From positions 1-55,891 of the forward strand of contig NZ_CABEGA010000027.1 in NCBI RefSeq assembly GCF_901521055.1: a stretch of 55,891 nt of DNA. The letters run 5' to 3'. Shown here piece by piece: positions 39,629-47,133 of this stretch; the first letter of the stretch is position 1; every line of letters begins with the position of its first letter. The notes under the pieces are model-generated. The model did not search any database and was not told the origin of the DNA. It saw nothing but the letters and a program-made list of their open reading frames with translations. Source of the DNA: Cellulomonas hominis. GTDB taxonomy: Bacteria > Actinomycetota > Actinomycetes > Actinomycetales > Cellulomonadaceae. A program made the position numbers and the translations under genes.

Positions 39629-40825
39629 ATGCTCCGCTCTCTCTTCTCCGGCATCAGCGGTCTGCGCAGCCACCAGACGATGCTCGACGTGACCGGCAAC
39701 AACATCGCCAACGTGAACACCACGGGCTTCAAGGCGTCCCAGATCCAGTTCCAGGACACCCTGAGCCAGATGCTGAACGCGGCGTCGGGCGCCCAGGACG
39801 GCGTCGGCGGTCAGAACCCGGCGCAGGTCGGCCTCGGTGTGCAGGTCGCCGGCATCACGACGAACTTCACACAGGGCGCCGCGCAGCTCACGGGCCGCAG
39901 CACCGACATGATGATCTCGGGCGACGGCTTCTTCGTCGTCCGCCAGGGCACGCAGCAGTTCTACACGCGCGCCGGCTCGTTCGACTTCGACTCGACCGGC
40001 CAGATGGTCCTGCCGGGCGACGGCGCGATCGTGCAGGGCTGGGCGGCGGAGAACGGCGCCATCGACACGAGCCGTCCCGTCGGCGACATCCGCGTGGGCG
40101 TCGGCACGGTCATGCCGGCCAAGGCCACCGTGAACGCGCCGTTCGCCGGCAACCTGCAGGCGGACGCGAAGGACGGCACGGTCAAGACCGTGACGGTCAA
40201 GGCGTTCGACGCGATCGGCACGGCGCGGGAGATCGCGCTGACCCTGACCAAGGGCGCCACGGGCTGGACGATGTCCGCCACGGACGGCACCTCGACGTAC
40301 GCGGCCACCCCGCTGACGTTCGACGCCACGGGCGCGCTCACCTGGACCGACGGGACCACCGGCGACGCGTCGTTCATGCTCGGCGGCGTCTCGGTCGACC
40401 TGTCCGGCGTCACCGGCATGGCGGGCGTCGACACGGTCGCGGCGGGCAAGCAGGACGGCTACGCCTCCGGCATCCTCGAGTCCTTCGCGCTCGGCTCCGA
40501 CGGCACGATCACCGGCTCGTTCAGCAACGGCCTGAAGCAGACGCTCGGCCGCATCGCCATGGCGTCCTTCACCAACCCGTCGGGCCTGGCCAAGGCCGGC
40601 GGCTCGCTGTTCACCACCTCGGTGAACTCCGGCGACCCGCAGGTCGGCGCCGCCGGCACCGGCGGCCGCGGCACGCTGTCCGCCGGTTCCCTGGAGATGA
40701 GCAACGTGGACCTGTCCACGGAGTTCACGCAGCTGATCATCGCCCAGCGCGGTTTCCAGGCGAACTCCCGCGTCATCACCACCTCCGACGAGGTGCTGCA
40801 GGAGCTCGTGAACCTGAAGCGCTGA
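39629..40825 (+). CDS. flgE: FlgE, hook protein
   Basis: 398 residues from ATG 39629 (CGAAGGGA upstream). N-terminus MLRSLFSGISGLRSHQTMLDVTGNNIANVNTTGFKASQ is the axial rod/hook motif, SGDGFFVVRQ and FYTRAGSFDFDSTGQMVLPG are hook-specific, and the C-terminus has NVDLSTEFTQLIIAQRGFQANSRVITTSDEVLQELVNLKR. It is the only FlgE/FlgF/FlgG-type gene in the window, so either the distal rod gene lies elsewhere or this protein covers more than the hook. Last gene of the flgB operon. Confidence 0.95.
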   Translation: MLRSLFSGISGLRSHQTMLDVTGNNIANVNTTGFKASQIQFQDTLSQMLNAASGAQDGVGGQNPAQVGLGVQVAGITTNFTQGAAQLTGRSTDMMISGDGFFVVRQGTQQFYTRAGSFDFDSTGQMVLPGDGAIVQGWAAENGAIDTSRPVGDIRVGVGTVMPAKATVNAPFAGNLQADAKDGTVKTVTVKAFDAIGTAREIALTLTKGATGWTMSATDGTSTYAATPLTFDATGALTWTDGTTGDASFMLGGVSVDLSGVTGMAGVDTVAAGKQDGYASGILESFALGSDGTITGSFSNGLKQTLGRIAMASFTNPSGLAKAGGSLFTTSVNSGDPQVGAAGTGGRGTLSAGSLEMSNVDLSTEFTQLIIAQRGFQANSRVITTSDEVLQELVNLKR

Positions 40826-40849
40826 TCACCCGCGCCGCAGCCCCGAGAG

Positions 40850-40882
40850 CCGCCGGGAACCCTCAGCCGAGGGTCCCGGCGG
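40850..40882 (+). terminator. Terminator after flgE, overlapping the next promoter
   Basis: Left arm 40850-40863 pairs with 40870-40882 (8 + 5 bp, one bulged A). The CTCA of the flbD promoter lies in its left arm and loop and the hairpin ends at the first base of GCCGAT, so terminator and promoter share the same DNA. Confidence 0.7.
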
Positions 40883-40887
40883 CCGAT
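40862..40887 (+). promoter_or_regulatory. FliA promoter for flbD-motA-motB-fliL
   Basis: CTCA at 40862-40865, 16 nt, GCCGAT at 40882-40887, followed by GGGAAAGGGTGAGC. Perfect consensus. Predicted leader ~70 nt. Confidence 0.8.
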
Positions 40888-40899
40888 GGGAAAGGGTGA

Positions 40900-40919
40900 G
40901 CGGCCCACGGAAGGGCCGC
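40900..40919 (+). promoter_or_regulatory. CsrA-type hairpin in flbD-mot leader
   Basis: GCGGCCC-ACGGAA-GGGCCGC, a 7-bp stem with GGA in the loop, just after the predicted start of transcription. The preceding AAGGGTGAGC is identical and equally spaced from the -10 in the fliC leader. Confidence 0.55.
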
Positions 40920-40967
40920 CGCGGCGGACACCGCCGCACATGTACGACCAGGGACGGGACAACGCTC

Positions 40968-41288
40968 GTGATCATCGTGACGCGCCTCAACGGGGCCCAG
41001 TTCGGGGTGAACCCCGACCTGCTCCAGCGCGTCGACAGCGCGCCCGACACCATCCTGACCCTCATCGACGGGACGAAGTACATCGTCCGCGAGTCGATGG
41101 CCGAGGTCATCGCGCGGGTGAACGAGCACCGCGCCCACCTCCTGGCCCGAGCCCAGGAGATCCAGGCCACGCCGGTCCCCACCGTCGAGCTCGTCCGTGA
41201 CGCCGCACCGGCGTCCGACGGCTCCGGCGAGGACGACCGCGACGAGCCGCTCGCCGACCCTGTTCCCCTGCGACCGAGGAGCCGCTGA
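40968..41288 (+). CDS. flbD: FlbD-family flagellar protein
   Basis: 106 residues. GTG 40968 gives (M)IIVTRLNGAQFGVNPDLLQRVDSAPDTILTLIDGTKYIVRESMAEVI, the standard FlbD N-terminus; the GTG three codons later would truncate it. The family (also called SwrD in Bacillus) is ~70 residues and boosts motor torque, which fits its place before motA-motB. The extra ~40 residues here are an acidic, Pro-rich tail. Overlaps motA by 1 nt. Confidence 0.9.
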   Translation: MIIVTRLNGAQFGVNPDLLQRVDSAPDTILTLIDGTKYIVRESMAEVIARVNEHRAHLLARAQEIQATPVPTVELVRDAAPASDGSGEDDRDEPLADPVPLRPRSR

Positions 41289-42058
41289 TGGATCCCGCCG
41301 GCTTCATCGGGCTGGTCGTCGCCTTCGGCGCGATCTTCGGGGCCCTCCTCATGGAGGGCGCCGACCCGATGTCCATCTTCCTGCCCGCACCGCTGCTGCT
41401 GGTGTGGGTCGGCACGATCGGCGTCGGCATCGCCGGCCACACGGTCAAGGACGTGATGCAGTCCTTCAAGGCCGTGCCGCGCGCGCTGATGAGCAAGGTC
41501 CCGGACCCCACCACCACGGTGGACACCCTGGTCGACCTGGCCGACCGCGCCCGCCGCGAGGGCCTGCTGGCCCTCGAGGACGCCGCCCGCGACATCGACG
41601 ACCCGTTCCTGCGCGGGGGTCTGCAGGCCGCGATCGACGGCACGGACCCCGACGACCTCCGGATGATCCTGGAGGACAAGATCGCGACCAAGCGCAGCCG
41701 CGAGAAGGTCTGGTCCAAGTACTTCGCCGACATGGGCGGCTACGCGCCGACCATCGGCATCATCGGCACGGTCATCTCGCTGGTGCACGTGCTCGAGAAC
41801 CTGTCCGACCCGGCGTCGCTGGGCCACTCCATCGCCGCCGCGTTCGTCGCGACGCTGTGGGGCATCCTGTCCGCGAACGTGGTGTGGCTGCCGCTGGGCG
41901 CCCGCATCAAGCGGTTCTCCGACCTGGAGTGCGCGCAGATGGAGGTCACCCTCGAGGGCCTCCTGGCCGTGCAGGCCGGCGCCAACCCGCGCCTGGTCGG
42001 CGAGCGCCTGCGCAGCCTGCTGCCGGAGACCCCCGCCGACAAGGAAGCGGCCGCGTGA
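41288..42058 (+). CDS. motA: MotA, stator proton channel
   Basis: 256 residues, four membrane helices (about 4-22, 32-52, 149-170, 182-200) and a large cytosolic loop. Motifs: TMKD-like HTVKDVMQSFKAVP, and GYAPTIGIIGTVISLVHVLENLSDP with the channel prolines. It contacts FliG and conducts ions with MotB. TGATG overlap with flbD, GTGA overlap with motB. Confidence 0.95.
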   Translation: MDPAGFIGLVVAFGAIFGALLMEGADPMSIFLPAPLLLVWVGTIGVGIAGHTVKDVMQSFKAVPRALMSKVPDPTTTVDTLVDLADRARREGLLALEDAARDIDDPFLRGGLQAAIDGTDPDDLRMILEDKIATKRSREKVWSKYFADMGGYAPTIGIIGTVISLVHVLENLSDPASLGHSIAAAFVATLWGILSANVVWLPLGARIKRFSDLECAQMEVTLEGLLAVQAGANPRLVGERLRSLLPETPADKEAAA

Positions 42059-42960
42059 GCACCGGCGGCCACGGGCGCGGCCGCCGGGGCGGGGCGCACG
42101 AGGAGGAGCACGTCAACCACGAGCGGTGGCTGGTGTCCTACTCCGACATGATCACGGTCCTCATGGCGCTGTTCATCGTGCTCTTCGCGATCAGCCAGGT
42201 GGACCAGGAGAAGTACGTCGCGCTGCGGGCCTCCCTGGCCGCGGGGTTCGGCGACGGGGCGATCAACAGCTCGGTGCTGGACGGGACGGACGGCACGCTG
42301 GACGGCACGAGCGCCGCCGCGGACGCCCCCGACACCGGCACCGCCGGCATGGTGGACGCCGACCAGGGCCTCGGGCTGCAGGCGTCGAACCCGTCGCCGA
42401 CCGTGGAGGAGAACCCCTCGGCGGTCGACGCGGCGACGCTGGCGGCCGCGCAGGCGGAGGCCGCGCACCTGGAGCAGGTGAAGCAGGCGGTGCTGTCCGC
42501 GCTGACCAGCCAGGGGCTGCAGGACCAGGTGCGGTTCCGCATCGACGAGCGCGGCCTCGTGCTGGGGCTGGTCGCCGACGACGTGTTCTTCTCGCAGGGG
42601 TCGGCGCAGCTGACCCCGACCGCGATGCAGGTCCTGGACCTGGCGGCGCCCACGCTCGTGGGCCTCCAGGAGCAGATCTCCGTCGAGGGGCACGCGAACA
42701 CGATCCCGATCTCCGGGCGGTACGCGACCAACTGGGAGCTGTCGTCCGACCGGGCCACCCAGGTGCTGCGGCACATGGTGGAGTTCGACGGCATGCCGGG
42801 CACCCGCATCCAGGCGGTGGGCTACGGCGACACCCGCCCCCTCGTGCAGGGGACGGGCGAGGACGCGATGACCGCCAACCGGCGGGTCGACATGGTGATT
42901 CTGAGCGCGGCACCCGAAGCGGTGCGCGCCCTGCTGCCCGCGGTCGCGGGCGGGAGCTGA
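42055..42960 (+). CDS. motB: MotB, stator peptidoglycan anchor
   Basis: 301 residues from GTG 42055. A single TM (about 31-48) begins with D31 in SYSDMITVLMALFIVLFAIS, the ion-binding Asp. The C-terminal OmpA-like domain (SVEGHANTIPISG, then NWELSSDRATQVLRHMVE, then VGYGDTRPLV) binds peptidoglycan. The linker is long and rich in Asp/Gly/Thr (DGTDGTLDGT). Residues around the pore do not settle proton versus sodium use. fliL follows after 20 nt. Confidence 0.95.
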   Translation: MSTGGHGRGRRGGAHEEEHVNHERWLVSYSDMITVLMALFIVLFAISQVDQEKYVALRASLAAGFGDGAINSSVLDGTDGTLDGTSAAADAPDTGTAGMVDADQGLGLQASNPSPTVEENPSAVDAATLAAAQAEAAHLEQVKQAVLSALTSQGLQDQVRFRIDERGLVLGLVADDVFFSQGSAQLTPTAMQVLDLAAPTLVGLQEQISVEGHANTIPISGRYATNWELSSDRATQVLRHMVEFDGMPGTRIQAVGYGDTRPLVQGTGEDAMTANRRVDMVILSAAPEAVRALLPAVAGGS

Positions 42961-42980
42961 GAGGACGGGAGGTAGGGGAC

Positions 42981-43502
42981 ATGCCCATCGAGCAGCGGGT
43001 GATCGGCGGCCAGAGCCAGAAGATCGGCGGCGGAGCCAAGATCGGCGGCGCCAAGGAGGCCCCGGCGCCCGAGCCGGAGCCGGCCCCGACCAAGGGCAAG
43101 AAGAAGAAGCTGTTCCTCGTCATCGGCGCCGTGGTGCTGGTGCTGGGCGGAGCGGCGGCGTACTTCCTCCTGGGGAAGTCCGGGGGCGAGGCCGAGGCGG
43201 TCGAGCCCGAGCCGGTGCCCGGCGAGGTCCTGGCGGTCGAGCCCATCAGCATGAACCTGGCGCAGGGCCACTACCTGCGCCTGGGCTTCGAGCTGCAGCT
43301 GACCACCGACGTCGGCGAGCACGCCCCCGAGCCGGGCAAGGCCGTCGACGCCGCGATCACGCTGTTCTCCGGCCGGACGATGGCCGAGGTGAGCGACCCC
43401 GCGACGCGGGAGACGCTCAAGGCGGAGTTCCTGCACACGCTCGAGGAGCTGTACCACGGGGCGGTGATGGACGTCTACTTCACGAACTACGTCACCCAGT
43501 GA
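42981..43502 (+). CDS. fliL: FliL, stator-associated protein
   Basis: 173 residues from ATG 42981, after GGGAGGTAGGGG. Cytosolic Gly/Lys/Pro-rich N-terminus (KGKKKK before the membrane), one TM about 42-65 (LFLVIGAVVLVLGGAAAYFLL), then the FliL domain (LAVEPISMNLAQGHYLRLGFELQL) and a C-terminal YFTNYVTQ, where FliL proteins usually end in F-x-x-F-V-x-Q. It forms a ring around the stator and supports torque. Last gene of the mot unit. Confidence 0.93.
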   Translation: MPIEQRVIGGQSQKIGGGAKIGGAKEAPAPEPEPAPTKGKKKKLFLVIGAVVLVLGGAAAYFLLGKSGGEAEAVEPEPVPGEVLAVEPISMNLAQGHYLRLGFELQLTTDVGEHAPEPGKAVDAAITLFSGRTMAEVSDPATRETLKAEFLHTLEELYHGAVMDVYFTNYVTQ

Positions 43503-43531
43503 GGGCTCGCGCGGCGACGCGCGACCCCTCC

Positions 43532-43577
43532 CACCGCCCCTGACCAGGCACGTCACCGTGCGGGTCGGGGGCAGGTG
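43532..43577 (+). terminator. Terminator after fliL
   Basis: Outer stem 43532-43545 with 43563-43577 (14 bp with one G-U and one bulged A) and inner stem GCACG/CGTGC around TCAC. It lies 30 nt past the stop. The rest of the gap up to the fliM promoter holds a 9-bp direct repeat (GGGCGCCAC at 43583 and 43595), a 6-bp hairpin (43621-43637) and no gene. Confidence 0.75.
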
Positions 43578-43676
43578 AACCAGGGCGCCACGGAGGGCGC
43601 CACATCGCTCCGCAGCACGCCGGCCCACGACGGGCCGAGGGCGGAGAAGTCGCCGGCAGAGTGACGGCGCAGACCC

Positions 43677-43702
43677 CTCACATCACCCGTTCGCGCGCCG
43701 AT
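43677..43702 (+). promoter_or_regulatory. FliA promoter for the fliM-to-flhF operon
   Basis: CTCA at 43677-43680, 16 nt, GCCGAT at 43697-43702. The -10 covers the ATG at 43701, so that ATG cannot be the start codon of this transcript. The first downstream in-frame start at a suitable distance is GTG 43713. Confidence 0.8.
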
Positions 43703-43712
43703 GTGGGTGGGC

Positions 43713-44648
43713 GTGACGGTCCACACCACGGGTCAGGCCCCTGCGCGCTCCCGCCGGCGCACGCACGTGCCGGAGCCCTACGACTTCCGACGCCCCATGA
43801 CGATGGCGCGTGAGCACGCCCGCGTCCTCGAGATGGCGTTCGAGACCTTCTCGCGCCAGTGGGGCAACCAGCTCACCGCGCGGCTCCGTGCGATGGCGCA
43901 GGTCACCCTCGACGGGCTGACGCTGACGTCGTACGACGAGTACGTGCGCAGCCTGCCGGGCACCACCGCGATGATGCTCTGCACGATCGAGCAGACCCGG
44001 CAGACCGCCGTGGTGCAGGTCCCGGTCAGCACCACCATGGTGTGGATCGACTACCTGCTCGGCGGCCCCGGCACCGGCGACGCCCGCGAGGACCGTGAGC
44101 TCACCGAGATCGAGATCACCCTGCTGCGAGGCGTGATGCAGGCCGCGCTCGGCGACCTGGGCTACGCGTTCTCCGCGCTGACCCCGCTCGACGTGACGCT
44201 GCGCGCCGTCCAGTACAACCCGCAGTTCGTGCAGGCGGTCCCTGCCTCCGACTCGGTGCTGGTCGCGACCTTCGTGATGCGGGTCGGCGAGCGCGAGGAC
44301 CTCGCGACCGTCATGTTCCCCGCGGAGCTCCTGCTGTCCGCCGTCCGCCAGGCCGACGGCGCGAGCGGCCGGTCCGGCGAGGACCAGCGGGCCCACGAGC
44401 TCGCCGTCCTCGACCTGGAGGCCGCCGTCGAGGAGGTCCCCGTCGAGGTCGCCGTCCGGTTCGCGCCGGTGGTCGTCCGCCCCCGTGACGTCGTCGGCCT
44501 CGCCGTCGGCGACGTCGTCCCCCTGTCCCACCCGTCGTCCCAGCCGCTCGACGTGGTGGTGGACGGCGTCGTGCTCGCGCGAGCCGCTGCGGGGAACAAC
44601 GGTTCCCGCCTCGCCTGCATGGTCGTCACCGTCGAGGAGAAGCACTGA
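43713..44648 (+). CDS. fliM: FliM, switch complex protein (leaderless mRNA predicted)
   Basis: 311 residues from GTG 43713, chosen because the promoter -10 lies at 43697-43702 and transcription should start at or beside this GTG. GTG 43767 is a fallback. After a basic tail it reads EPYDFRRPMTMAREHARVLEMAFETFSRQW, the FliM core (CheC-like, about 40-225), then a SpoA domain (VAVRFAPVVVRPRDVVGLAVGDVVPL). The usual N-terminal LSQxEIDxLL CheY-docking motif is absent. It forms the C-ring between FliG and FliN. Overlaps fliN by 1 nt. Confidence 0.92.
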   Translation: MTVHTTGQAPARSRRRTHVPEPYDFRRPMTMAREHARVLEMAFETFSRQWGNQLTARLRAMAQVTLDGLTLTSYDEYVRSLPGTTAMMLCTIEQTRQTAVVQVPVSTTMVWIDYLLGGPGTGDAREDRELTEIEITLLRGVMQAALGDLGYAFSALTPLDVTLRAVQYNPQFVQAVPASDSVLVATFVMRVGEREDLATVMFPAELLLSAVRQADGASGRSGEDQRAHELAVLDLEAAVEEVPVEVAVRFAPVVVRPRDVVGLAVGDVVPLSHPSSQPLDVVVDGVVLARAAAGNNGSRLACMVVTVEEKH

Positions 44649-45357
44649 TGAACGCCACCACCGCCACCACGGACGCCGCCGTCGCCCTGGCCGCGGCCAC
44701 CGCCGCCGCCCGCCTGCTGCCGGCCGTCGCCCCCCTGGTCCCCGCCCGGCCCCGGCCGGCCAGCGCCCGGACGCCGACGCGCTCGCCGTCGTCGCCTCGT
44801 TCGTCGGCCCGAACAGCGCCGACGTGGTCCTGGTCGCCGACGTCGCCGTGCGCGAGGCCCTCGCCGCCGGCGCGCCCGACGGCATCCCGCTGGACCTGGC
44901 CGCGGCGCTGCGCCCCGCGCTGGAGGCCGCGGTCGCCGAGCTCGGCGCGGGCGTCCTCGAGGCCGCCCGCACCGAGCCGGTCGCCACCGCGCTGCCGGAC
45001 GACGCCCAGCTGGTCGCGCTGGCCACCGACGAGGGCGTCCAGGCCTGGTTCGGCCTGCGCCTGCGCAGCGAGCCGACCCCGAAGGCCGCGGGCGTCCCGA
45101 CGCAGCGCGCCAGCCTGAACGTGCTCTACGACGTGGAGATGACGCTGACCGCCGAGCTCGGCCGCACCAAGCTGCCGGTCCGCCAGGTCCTCGAGCTGAC
45201 CCCGGGCGCCGTGCTGGAGCTCGACCGCGCCGCGGGCAGCCCCGCCGACGTCATGGTCAACGGCCGCCTCATCGCCCGCGGCGAGGTCGTCGTCATCGAC
45301 GAGGAGTTCGGCATCCGCATCACGGAGATCGCGCGCGGCGAGGACGGCGCCCTCTGA
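44648..45357 (+). CDS. fliN: FliN (FliY-like) switch protein, apparently frameshifted
   Basis: ATG 44648 overlaps the fliM stop and opens MNATTATTDAAVALAAATAAARLLPAV, but the FliN body lies in another frame, from about DADALAVVASFVGPNSADVV (near 44770) to 45357. The 710-nt span is one base short of a whole reading frame. The likely loss is between 44730 and 44765, where there is a run of six C. Repaired, the protein is ~236 residues: a CheC-like region, then a C-terminal SpoA domain (LYDVEMTLTAELGRTKLPVRQVLELTPGAVLELDRAAGSPADVMVNGRLI). Essential role in the C-ring favours a sequencing error over a real pseudogene. Confidence 0.85.
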
Positions 45358-45992
45358 TGGACTCCCTCGTCCTGGGCCTGCGCGTCCTCCTGGCGCTGGC
45401 GTGCGTGATCGGCCTGATCTGGGTCCTCGCACGCCGCGCCGGGTGGGGCAAGGGGCGCCGTCGTCCCGCCGGCCCGGCCGTCGAGGTCGTCGGGCGCCAG
45501 GCGCTCGGCCGCCACGCCGGTGTCGCCGTGGTCGCGGTCGGCAACCGCCGCCTGCTGCTCGGCTACGGCGAGCAGAACGTCACCATGCTGACCGAGCTGG
45601 CGCCCGCGCCGGCCGAGGTCGCACCCCTCACCGCCCACGACGCGGGGACCGCCGGCACGCCGACGACCCTCGGCGCGCTCGCGGCGGCCGTCCTGCCGAC
45701 CCCGCGCGGGCCGCGGACCCCGAAGACCGTCCGCGCCGAGGCGACCCCGGCCGCCGCCGCGACCCCGTCGTTCGAGGCCGTGCTCGCGTCGGCCCAGGAC
45801 GACGTGGACGACGCGGGCCTCGCGGGCCTGGCGGTCGCCGAGGTCGACGACGCCCGCATCGAGACCCTCGAGCGCACCGCCGCCGAGCCGGCCGCGGCCG
45901 ACGCCCGCGGCGCCCTGCACGGCTCCGTGCTCGCGCCGTCCACCTGGAAGCAGGCCGTCGCGGCGCTGCGCGAGCGGACGGTGCGCCGGTGA
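45357..45992 (+). CDS. fliO: FliO, export gate assembly protein
   Basis: 211 residues. One N-terminal TM (about 5-25, LGLRVLLALACVIGLIWVLARR), then the FliO domain (VEVVGRQALGRHAGVAVVAVGNRRLLLGYGEQNVTMLTEL), then a long Ala/Pro/Thr-rich tail. FliO aids assembly of the FliP/FliQ/FliR core. The 1-nt overlap with fliN (TGATG) and 4-nt overlap with fliP are as expected in this gene order. Confidence 0.9.
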   Translation: MDSLVLGLRVLLALACVIGLIWVLARRAGWGKGRRRPAGPAVEVVGRQALGRHAGVAVVAVGNRRLLLGYGEQNVTMLTELAPAPAEVAPLTAHDAGTAGTPTTLGALAAAVLPTPRGPRTPKTVRAEATPAAAATPSFEAVLASAQDDVDDAGLAGLAVAEVDDARIETLERTAAEPAAADARGALHGSVLAPSTWKQAVAALRERTVRR

Positions 45993-46855
45993 CCGCCGAC
46001 GCCCGCGCCGCCGCGCGCCCCTCGGCCGCCGCCGCGCCGCGCCGCACGTGGCCGCTCGTCCTGCTCGCCGTGCTGGCCCTCGCCGTCGCCCTCGTGGTGC
46101 TCGGGTCGGGCGCCGCGCACGCCGCGCCGGTCCCGCCGACCGACCCCGTCGCGCCCGTCGCCCCCGTGGAGCCCGGCACCGGCGAGGTCTCGGTCTCGAT
46201 CAACGGCGTGAACGGCACGCCCAGCAGCTCGATCGTCGTGCTGATCGGCATCACGCTGCTGTCGGTCGCCCCGTCGCTGCTGCTGATGATGACCGGCTTC
46301 ACCAAGATCTTCGTGGTGCTGTCCCTCACCCGGAACGCGCTCGGCCTCACGACCGTGCCGCCCAACCAGGTGATCGCCGGCCTCGCGCTGTTCCTCAGCC
46401 TGTTCGTCATGGCGCCGGTGCTGTCCGACGTCAACACCCAGGCCGTGCAGCCCTACCTCGACGGCTCGATGGACTTCCAGACGGCCCTCGACGCCGGCTC
46501 CGCCCCGATGCGCGAGTACATGCTCGGCCACACCCGCGAGCAGGACCTCGCTCTCGTGACCCGGGCGGCCGACCAGCCGAACCCGCAGGACGCCGCGTCC
46601 GTCCCGATGCTCACGCTGATCCCCGCGTTCATGCTCTCCGAGCTGCGGTCGGCGTTCATCATCGGGTTCGTCATCTTCATCCCGTTCCTCGTCATCGACC
46701 TGGTCGTGTCCTCGGTCCTGATGAGCATGGGCATGATGATGCTGCCGCCCGTCATGGTGTCGCTGCCGTTCAAGCTGCTGCTGTTCGTGCTGGTCGACGG
46801 GTGGGGCCTCATCGTCACCGCCCTCATCGGCGCCGCGTCGGCGGGGGGTGGCTGA
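45989..46855 (+). CDS. fliP: FliP, export gate protein
   Basis: 288 residues from GTG 45989. It begins with a cleavable signal peptide (LVLLAVLALAVALVVLGSGAAHA, cleavage near 46) as known for FliP. Signature segments are MMTGFTKIFVVLSLTRNALG, PPNQVIAGLALFLSLFVM and IPAFMLSELRSAFIIGFVIFIPFLVIDLV, SMGMMMLPPVMVSLPFKLLLFVLVDGW. It forms the pentameric core of the export channel. Overlaps fliQ by 1 nt. Confidence 0.97.
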   Translation: MTADARAAARPSAAAAPRRTWPLVLLAVLALAVALVVLGSGAAHAAPVPPTDPVAPVAPVEPGTGEVSVSINGVNGTPSSSIVVLIGITLLSVAPSLLLMMTGFTKIFVVLSLTRNALGLTTVPPNQVIAGLALFLSLFVMAPVLSDVNTQAVQPYLDGSMDFQTALDAGSAPMREYMLGHTREQDLALVTRAADQPNPQDAASVPMLTLIPAFMLSELRSAFIIGFVIFIPFLVIDLVVSSVLMSMGMMMLPPVMVSLPFKLLLFVLVDGWGLIVTALIGAASAGGG

Positions 46856-47127
46856 TGGACACCGCTGCCGTCCTCGACATCGGGCTCGACGCCATGATCG
46901 TCGCCGCGAAGCTCTCCGCCCCGGTGCTCATCACCGCGCTGGTCGTCGGGTTCGCCGTCTCCCTGGTGCAGTCGGTCACGCAGATCCAGGAGGTGACGCT
47001 GTCCTTCGTGCCGAAGGCCATCGCCACCGCCGTGGCCCTGCTGGTCTGCGGGCACTGGATGATCGCCGAGCTCGTGTCCTTCACGCAGGCCCTGTTCGAC
47101 CGCATCCCCGCCCTCCTGGGGGGCTGA
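46855..47127 (+). CDS. fliQ: FliQ, export gate protein
   Basis: 90 residues with two TM helices. Contains APVLITALVVGFAVSLVQSVTQIQEVTLSFVPK, the FliQ signature. Wraps the FliP/FliR core of the gate. TGATG overlap with fliP; fliR starts 6 nt after the stop. Confidence 0.96.
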   Translation: MDTAAVLDIGLDAMIVAAKLSAPVLITALVVGFAVSLVQSVTQIQEVTLSFVPKAIATAVALLVCGHWMIAELVSFTQALFDRIPALLGG

Positions 47128-47133
47128 CGCGCG

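Noticed and set aside
43583..43603. Direct repeat GGGCGCCAC upstream of fliM as an operator
   Set aside because: Short, GC-only and 12 bp apart, with no counterpart elsewhere. It could be chance in this composition.
43701..43712. ATG 43701 as the fliM start
   Set aside because: It lies inside the -10 GCCGAT of a consensus FliA promoter, so the codon would not be in that mRNA.
44725..44765. Programmed -1 frameshifting in fliN at the run of six C
   Set aside because: A slip on CCC would restore the frame, but there is no proper slippery heptamer, no pseudoknot I can see, and FliN is not known to need it. A missing base is simpler.
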